A stretch of DNA of 64,000 nucleotides, taken from the NCBI GenBank assembly GCA_964554105.1, contig CAZKNF010000003.1, positions 1 to 64,000 of the forward strand. Reading direction: 5' to 3'. Each line of letters begins with the position of its first letter. The first letter of the stretch is position 1. Shown one piece after another: positions 58,702-64,000 of this stretch. Origin of the DNA: CAZKNF01 sp964554105. Lineage in GTDB: Bacteria; Bacteroidota; Rhodothermia; Rhodothermales; VXPQ01. The notes under the pieces are model-generated. The model was not told where the DNA came from. It ran no database searches and saw only the letters and a program-made list of their open reading frames with translations. The translations under genes and the position numbers were made by a program.

Positions 58702-59214
58702 TCTATTGTCGATGTAAGGACTGATGATTGAACCCGGCCGCGCGTCCGGAGAGAAGATGTTTGCTCGACTGCCGACGTGAAGATCGAGGCCGGCTCAAGG
58801 CGCTACGCGGTCTTGAGAAAACGATTCTAGAGCACGACGAAAGCAGCAGCCTCGGATTGCATAAAAGAACGGCTCGCGCCGCACGGCTAATATACTGGAG
58901 CAATCGACGGGTTCCGCTCGTGATGCTCAGATTTCCGTGGGAAGCGAATTTACAGCAGTGACGTGGATGTCCGCAGCTATACCTTTCTTTTTGGTATCTT
59001 AAAGACTATCGTCAACGTCACAGTCCAGCTCGTCTGCGTGCAATGCAGATCGAAGTACAAACCCTCACGTCCAGCCTTACATGTTTGCAGCGCTTAGCGG
59101 CGCGGTACAGGAGCGCGACTCAGGTTGTTGCGGCGGATTCGAAGAATTCGATCCGTTGGTTATGGAGGGCCGATCAGGTGTACTATCTAACACATGCCGA
59201 GCAGTTAGCGCTTT
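58702..59214. other. Divergent intergenic region between lepA and the sigma factor gene
   Basis: These 513 bases contain the promoters for lepA (minus) and the ECF sigma operon (plus). Two short open frames (58728-58961 and 59043-59234, plus) lack family similarity and look accidental. I see no tRNA or clear RNA fold. A short hairpin (atacc/ggtat) lies near 58979-58997. Confidence 0.4.
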
Positions 59215-59787
59215 ATGCGATCGTTATCGGATGAACAGTTCGCCGAATGGAGCCACGGACTCCAGCGCTCGGATCGATCAGTCTTCGCGCAGTTGTTCAA
59301 GGCGACGTATGACGGGCTATTCGGATTTGCTCGTTCCATAGTACGCGATCCTCAGGCCGCACACGACGTGCTTCAGGACGCGTACACGAAGTTATGGCAG
59401 ATCCGTGAGTCGGTCGATCCCAATCGATCGCTCAAGGCCCTGATGTATCAGATGGTTCGAAATTTTTCACTCAACCACGAGCGCCAGAGAAAAACACGAA
59501 GTTCAGAATCCATTGATGACAGCCTGTCAGAGCCTGCGGCATCAGGCGATATTGAAGGCGATGTCGACACGATCGCGCTCAGCGAGCGAATCCATTCCTG
59601 GATTGCGAGCATGCCTGAGCGTCGGCGCGAGGCCTTCGTCCTGAGCCGTTTCGAGGGGTTGAGTCACGATGAAATAGCGCGAGTAATGGATCTCACGCCC
59701 CGCACCGTGAACAATCACATCGTTCTGGCTCTCCAGGACCTTCGTTCCCGACAACAGGCCTTCGAGGCCGAGAGTGTACGATCATGA
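59215..59787 (+). CDS. ECF sigma-70 factor
   Basis: The 190-residue protein has region 2 (FARSIVRDPQAAHDVLQDAYTKLWQ) and region 4 (MPERRREAFVLSRFEGLSHDEIARVMDLTPRTVNNHI). These fit the FecI-like ECF group of Bacteroidota-type bacteria. It overlaps the FecR anti-sigma gene by four bases. The TonB receptor downstream should be its target and signal source. Confidence 0.94.
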   Translation: MRSLSDEQFAEWSHGLQRSDRSVFAQLFKATYDGLFGFARSIVRDPQAAHDVLQDAYTKLWQIRESVDPNRSLKALMYQMVRNFSLNHERQRKTRSSESIDDSLSEPAASGDIEGDVDTIALSERIHSWIASMPERRREAFVLSRFEGLSHDEIARVMDLTPRTVNNHIVLALQDLRSRQQAFEAESVRS

Positions 59788-60740
59788 AACCGGAATCTTC
59801 CAACAGCCCCCTGCCTCCGTCACTTGACGAATGGCTACGTGAGCTGCCAAACGCGGAAAAAGAAGCGCTGGAAGACGCTTGGGTGCTCGCCGACGAGGGT
59901 CGGTTTGAAATTACCGACGCCGATCGAAGAAGGAAGGCGGCCGTATGGTCGGCTCTAGAACGGCGCATGGACGAGGAAGAGAGCGAGGATTTGCCTCGTC
60001 CCCGCCTTCAACTCGTTCGATCCCGCGCATATCGCTGGGTAGCTGTTGCAGCCGGTATCGCCCTCCTGGTCGGCGTTGGATATTTTTTTCGACCGATGTC
60101 GGTCACCGCGCCGCGGGGAGAGTTTGCCCAGGTTGAGCTTTCCGATGGTTCACGTGTGCAGCTAAATAGCGAATCGACCATAACCTATCGAGCACGCTTC
60201 CTGACGACGCGAAGCGTTCGTCTCGAGGGGGAGGCCTTCTTCGAAGTTGCGAACGATGAAAAGCCGTTTCGCGTCGAAACGTTCAATGCACGCACAGCGG
60301 TGCTGGGCACACACTTTAATGTGTGGTCCAGATCTGATGACCCCGATGCCGGTACATCCGTGGTAGTTGCGCACGGAAGAGTGCAGCTCCAATCCAAGAA
60401 CAGCGATGATCGGGGAGTCGTGCTTACTGCCGGGCAGCAGAGTCGCGTGACTTCACGGATGCTGCGTCCGACGGCTCCTGAACTGGCGATACTCAGTCGG
60501 CGCCTTGCGTGGCGGACTGGTGGACTTGCGTTTAGCGATCAGCCATTTGCTGCGATTTTCAAGGAGATTGAGCGCCGCTACGACGTGGAAGTCCGCGCGT
60601 CAGACGACATATTGCGGCAGTCATTCAGTTATTATGTGCATGAACCGCGATCTGCGGAAACGGTAATAGCCGATCTGGTTGCGGCGGAGGGCATGCGCTA
60701 TCGAGAGACATCACAAGGATTCGAGGTTTTCCGGCCGTAA
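59784..60740 (+). CDS. FecR family anti-sigma factor
   Basis: The 318-residue protein has a cytoplasmic N-terminus (about 1-75), one membrane helix (WVAVAAGIALLVGVGYF), then a FecR domain (GEFAQVELSDGSRVQLNSES, VRLEGEAFFEVANDEKPF, AVLGTHFNVW) and a C-terminal DUF4974-like segment (RYDVEVRASDD, ADLVAAEGMRYRET). It should hold the sigma factor until a TonB receptor signals. The overlap with the sigma gene (ATGA) predicts paired synthesis. Confidence 0.94.
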   Translation: MKPESSNSPLPPSLDEWLRELPNAEKEALEDAWVLADEGRFEITDADRRRKAAVWSALERRMDEEESEDLPRPRLQLVRSRAYRWVAVAAGIALLVGVGYFFRPMSVTAPRGEFAQVELSDGSRVQLNSESTITYRARFLTTRSVRLEGEAFFEVANDEKPFRVETFNARTAVLGTHFNVWSRSDDPDAGTSVVVAHGRVQLQSKNSDDRGVVLTAGQQSRVTSRMLRPTAPELAILSRRLAWRTGGLAFSDQPFAAIFKEIERRYDVEVRASDDILRQSFSYYVHEPRSAETVIADLVAAEGMRYRETSQGFEVFRP

Positions 60741-60789
60741 AGTGCAGGGCGCTTCACATCCTTTCTGATTCTTCAATTCATATATTCAT

Positions 60790-60820
60790 CGCGACGTGCG
60801 GTTCTGAACCGCACGTCGCG
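60790..60820. promoter_or_regulatory. Perfect 14-bp hairpin between fecR-like and TonB receptor genes
   Basis: cgcgacgtgcggtt and aaccgcacgtcgcg flank a three-base loop. Flanks are AT-rich (tatattcat, tattcatatt) but no T-run follows on the plus strand. It may partly end transcription or stabilise the downstream mRNA. Confidence 0.6.
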
Positions 60821-60868
60821 TATTCATATTAGCGCACTTCCAGCTTTCTCTCCTTCGCGCTTCATCCA

Positions 60869-63691
60869 ATGGCACGTTATTCGGTTCGTGCTGCTGACAT
60901 TCTCCGATGTGCGCTGGCCGCTCTGGTCGTTTTCATTTTACCCGTCCAGTCGGCCGCGCAGTCGGACTCGGGACGCTATAGTCTCGTCGTCCGTGGAGCA
61001 CCTCTGGATGTTGCACTCGAAACTCTCGTAGCGCGCACGCGCATCGACCTGGCATATGATCCTCCTCTGGTGAGCGGAAAGCGGACGTCGTGCGTAGCGG
61101 AGGATGAGTCTGCCGAGGATTTGCTTCGATGCGTTCTTCAAGATACGGGTCTCGATTTTTACCGCCTGTCGTCTGGTCTCTACGTCCTGATTAAGATCCC
61201 GGAGACCGTTCCGCTCTTTGGCGGACTTCGTGGAATCGTCGTCGATGCCGAGAGCCGGCAGCCTCTTCCTCACTCTCACGTAATGCTCGCTGAGCAGGCC
61301 AATGGCACGACAGCCAATGGCGCGGGGATGTTTACGTTCGCACGGCTCAAACCCGGGCGCTACATAGTGCTCGCTACTCATGTCGGCTACGAGGCAGGCA
61401 CCAAGATCGTGGAGGTGCCTCCAGGCGGTGACTCAGAGGCGGAGGTGGCGCTTAAGGCGAACCCGATCGTCGTTCAACCCATTGTGATAGACGGCCTCCA
61501 GTGGCGACTTCCGTCCGCAGGGCTTGGCTTGGAGTCGCTGTCGCAAGACGATCTCCTCGATAATCCGTCGTCGGGTGCATCTGACATATTAACGGGCCTG
61601 AATTCCCTTCTGGGTGTCCGCGTCTCGGACGCTACGGCCGACATTCACGTGCAAGGCGGCGAGACTGGCGAACATCAGCTTCGCCTGGACGGTGCGCCCG
61701 TGTTTCTCCCACTCAATTTCGCCAGCTTCGTCGGCCCATTCAGTCCGTTTGCAATAGGCAGCATCACTGTGCATAAGGCAGGCTTTAGCGCTGCCGAGGG
61801 CAGCCAAATTGCTGGTGTGATTGATATTCAGCACGACATGACAGTAGACGAAGGAACGCATGCCGCGGTGCAGGCAGACCCACTGAGCCTCAACGCGCGG
61901 CTAAGTTTCAAGCACGGTCAGACCGATGGCATCGAGTCCACGCTGATAACCGCCGGCCGCCTCGGACTCTGGAGTTTGTATGCGCCGCCCCCGCTTCGAT
62001 CGCTTCTCAATGATTGGAATACTACAGATCCCTTCTTATTTACGCTCTTCGACCGGTCTGATGACAACCCACAGTTCGAGACTCGGCCGACCACCGGAAA
62101 TCCTGGGATCGGATTTAGAGACTTTCACATTGCCTCGAGGACCCGCTTCGGATTGTTGAGGAGTCTTCATGCGTCAGCCTATGTCGGACAGAGCGACCTC
62201 GGCAGCGACCTTGCCCGTCCGGAGACGGGTCCTATCGATTCGCGTACAGCCCTCAACGATGCCGCAGGTGAGGATTCGTTTCGCGATCTATTCACCTGGG
62301 ATACTGGTGTAGGACAGGCACGCTATGAGGCCGTGCTTGGTCGCCGCTCACTCGCGTCCGTCGGCGTTCGCGGCAGCCTCTACCGGGTTCGGCACGACTA
62401 CAGCGTGCCTGACAGCCTGGGAGACGCAGTGTTCGATGACGGTCTGGGATTTGAGTTGAATGCGATAGACGACGACAACCGGATCTATGAGGTTGCCACG
62501 GAGGTGCGCATCGATCATGCGCTCGGCCACGGTCACATTCTAAACGGCGGCTTCGATCTAATCAGGACGGGTACGCGCTTCGCAGTTCTAGGAACGCAGC
62601 GGTTTCCGATCTCCCACCGTTCATCTAGTTGGCGCACTACGGCACACCTAGAGGATGAAATCTCCATCGGCGATCGATACACGATAGATGCCGGAGCTCG
62701 CGCAACGTACCTGGCGAGTCACGACAGCGTCTTCTTCGAGCCGCGACTCGCGGTGCGTTATGACAGCCCGTGCAGTGTTCTTGGAATGTGCTCAATTAGG
62801 CTGAGTGTCGGCCGATATCGTCAGTACATCAACCAGTTTGACGTGAGCAGCCGCAGCCCGAGAGCTCTTCTATCCAGTACGAGATTTTGGCTCGCCGTCG
62901 ACGAATCGGTAGCTCCCCCGTCGGCGACGCACTATGCTGCCGAAATCCTTTTTACGCCGGCTAAAAAATGGACACTGCGGCTTGAAGGCTACATCAAGGA
63001 TCAAGATCATATTCTCTCGATCGATTACGCAACACCGGCTGGTCAGGACGGCGTCAGTCTGAACCAACAGGATTTCCTCGTCTCGAACCGCGGAACGGTG
63101 CGCGGTGGCGGCGTTCAGATCGAGCGGCAGATTGGTTTCGGCCGGGCAGAGGCACGGTACGAATTCAACGTCGCGAAACGTCGATTTGAGGGCCTCTATG
63201 GTAGCGAACCCCAGTCCGCTCCGTGGAACGAACCTCATCGATTCGAACTCGCGCTGGATCTCGTTCCACTGGAATCGATTACGTTTCTAGCAAGGTGGCG
63301 AAGCATATGGGGTCGAAGCTGGGCATTCCGGCAGGGTTACTACGACTTCATAGGTGCTTTCGATACGATCGCTGATGACTTGCCGTCGCAATTAATTCTG
63401 AAGGCTCAGCGTCAGATTGACCGATTCGAACTCAGCCGCCCAGATAACCATAAGCTCCCACCGATCTATCAGCTTGACGTAAGCGCGGCGTATACACACG
63501 AACTCACTGGCTCGGATCTGCAGGTGCGTGCAGACGTGCTTAACCTACTAGATCGGAAGAACGTAGCCGAATGGCACCTCTGGTTCGATGAGGACACGTA
63601 CTATCAGTCCGAAGACAGTGGCTTTCTTGAGCAGCGAAACCGGGCTCTCCTTCCCAGGCTCGTGTCTGTTGCACTGAAATGGACGTGGTAG
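60869..63691 (+). CDS. TonB-dependent receptor with STN (secretin/TonB N-terminal) domain
   Basis: The 940-residue outer-membrane protein has a signal peptide (VVFILPVQSAAQ, ending near residue 31). A STN domain (about 34-105, YSLVVRGAPLDVALETLVAR) is the part that signals to FecR-type anti-sigma factors. A CarboxypepD_reg-like domain follows (about 115-195, LRGIVVDAESRQPLPHSHVML), then a plug with LRLDGAPVFLP and a long beta-barrel ending RNRALLPRLVSVALKWTW, with the usual terminal aromatic residue. Placed after a sigma and anti-sigma gene, it should form a self-regulated import system; the ligand is not predictable. Confidence 0.94.
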   Translation: MARYSVRAADILRCALAALVVFILPVQSAAQSDSGRYSLVVRGAPLDVALETLVARTRIDLAYDPPLVSGKRTSCVAEDESAEDLLRCVLQDTGLDFYRLSSGLYVLIKIPETVPLFGGLRGIVVDAESRQPLPHSHVMLAEQANGTTANGAGMFTFARLKPGRYIVLATHVGYEAGTKIVEVPPGGDSEAEVALKANPIVVQPIVIDGLQWRLPSAGLGLESLSQDDLLDNPSSGASDILTGLNSLLGVRVSDATADIHVQGGETGEHQLRLDGAPVFLPLNFASFVGPFSPFAIGSITVHKAGFSAAEGSQIAGVIDIQHDMTVDEGTHAAVQADPLSLNARLSFKHGQTDGIESTLITAGRLGLWSLYAPPPLRSLLNDWNTTDPFLFTLFDRSDDNPQFETRPTTGNPGIGFRDFHIASRTRFGLLRSLHASAYVGQSDLGSDLARPETGPIDSRTALNDAAGEDSFRDLFTWDTGVGQARYEAVLGRRSLASVGVRGSLYRVRHDYSVPDSLGDAVFDDGLGFELNAIDDDNRIYEVATEVRIDHALGHGHILNGGFDLIRTGTRFAVLGTQRFPISHRSSSWRTTAHLEDEISIGDRYTIDAGARATYLASHDSVFFEPRLAVRYDSPCSVLGMCSIRLSVGRYRQYINQFDVSSRSPRALLSSTRFWLAVDESVAPPSATHYAAEILFTPAKKWTLRLEGYIKDQDHILSIDYATPAGQDGVSLNQQDFLVSNRGTVRGGGVQIERQIGFGRAEARYEFNVAKRRFEGLYGSEPQSAPWNEPHRFELALDLVPLESITFLARWRSIWGRSWAFRQGYYDFIGAFDTIADDLPSQLILKAQRQIDRFELSRPDNHKLPPIYQLDVSAAYTHELTGSDLQVRADVLNLLDRKNVAEWHLWFDEDTYYQSEDSGFLEQRNRALLPRLVSVALKWTW

Positions 63692-63704
63692 TCCGATCAG
63701 CGAT

Positions 63705-64000
63705 CTACGAGGATTGGTGCAGGCTATTCTGGCCTCCGTCCCCGTTGGGCCGTGAGGTTGCATCCAACTTTTCCGGCTCGGCAGCGGCGGCAGCTTCGTC
63801 TGCATCTTCATCGATACCGATGAATCGGTCGCCATCCTTGGTCCTATCATCGTCAGCCGGGTCAATCGGACTCTCGGTGCCCGCATTTGCCTGGTTTGCA
63901 CTCAACACTCCGACAGGATCCGCATCAGTGATAGTCGGTCCTCCCAGTTGTGTCGCGTGATATTCCTCTAAATGAAAGCGTTGCTGAAACACGAGAATTC
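63705..64000 (-). CDS. C-terminal part of an unidentified gene running off the right edge
   Basis: The minus strand is open from the edge to a stop at 63705. After FQQRFHLEEYHATQLGGP the frame is acidic and rich in Asp, Glu and Ala (IGIDEDADEAAAAAEPEK), a disordered tail. It converges on the TonB receptor with 13 bases between. The family cannot be named from this piece; a GTG at 63992 is only an in-frame codon, not the likely start. Confidence 0.5.
   Translation of the reverse strand, partial: ILVFQQRFHLEEYHATQLGGPTITDADPVGVLSANQANAGTESPIDPADDDRTKDGDRFIGIDEDADEAAAAAEPEKLDATSRPNGDGGQNSLHQSS

Noticed and set aside
58728..59234. Two short plus-strand genes between lepA and the sigma factor
   Set aside because: Translations are Arg-rich and without family similarity or good start signals.

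Overview
The window reads as a chromosomal segment of a Rhodothermota/Bacteroidota-type bacterium, probably of the Rhodothermales or a close relative. The taxonomic call is an inference. It rests on a GWxTD-domain TPR secreted protein, a sigma/FecR/TonB-receptor cassette with an STN domain, a lamin-tail secreted protein with a FlgD-like C-terminus, a two-domain TyrZ-type tyrosyl-tRNA synthetase, a MqnA-like protein, and a small Bacteroidota protein often mislabelled 'ABC transporter ATPase'. Base composition is moderately GC-rich. A run of exactly 100 N (51639-51738) shows that this is a scaffolded draft assembly. No phage, insertion sequence, CRISPR array or rRNA was seen.

Layout. 1-4.7 kb (minus): glpK-proB-proA, a partial DUF1080 lipoprotein and a tRNA-Leu(UAA). 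4.9-10.1 kb (plus): an unusual two-domain cytidine deaminase, then a three-gene unit of a vWA membrane protein, an unknown protein and an M20 amidohydrolase. 10.3-13.8 kb: a large secreted lamin-tail protein broken by a perfect 1154-bp tandem duplication. 13.9-18.2 kb: an A-type Fe-S carrier, clpC with a strong terminator, and a rhomboid protease. 18.4-26.1 kb (plus): tyrA, gcvT, a comB homologue, ftsK, purK and purE. 26.2-31.3 kb (minus): GWxTD protein, tyrS, smpB and mqnA-like. 31.5-35.6 kb (minus): the classic ffh-rpsP-rimM-trmD-rplS ribosome/secretion cluster, with a greatly extended S16.

35.7-38.8 kb: 5-formyl-THF cyclo-ligase, two PspC proteins, an unknown helical protein and a receiver domain lacking its phospho-acceptor aspartate. 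38.7-44.4 kb (minus): polA followed by a complementary pair of M16 peptidases. 44.5-46.9 kb (plus): dTDP-sugar genes rfbB, rfbA and an rfbC-like gene. 46.9-48.3 kb (minus): an overlapping low-molecular-weight phosphatase and fructosamine-kinase pair, a likely protein-deglycation unit. 48.4-52.6 kb: xseA, a YjbQ-like fusion, an SDR, the assembly gap, xseB and a small conserved protein. 52.7-58.7 kb: an L,D-transpeptidase, then a minus-strand unit lepA-unknown-lepB-lepB. 59.2-63.7 kb: ECF sigma factor, FecR anti-sigma factor and TonB receptor. A partial gene leaves the right edge.

Most of the window is core housekeeping: translation, protein export, purine, tyrosine and proline synthesis, replication and repair, and envelope sugars. 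I did not find a clearly new multi-gene system. The most notable points are the tandem duplication, the deglycation operon, the domain-reversed cytidine deaminase, the pseudo-receiver, the extended ribosomal protein S16 and the YjbQ fusion protein.
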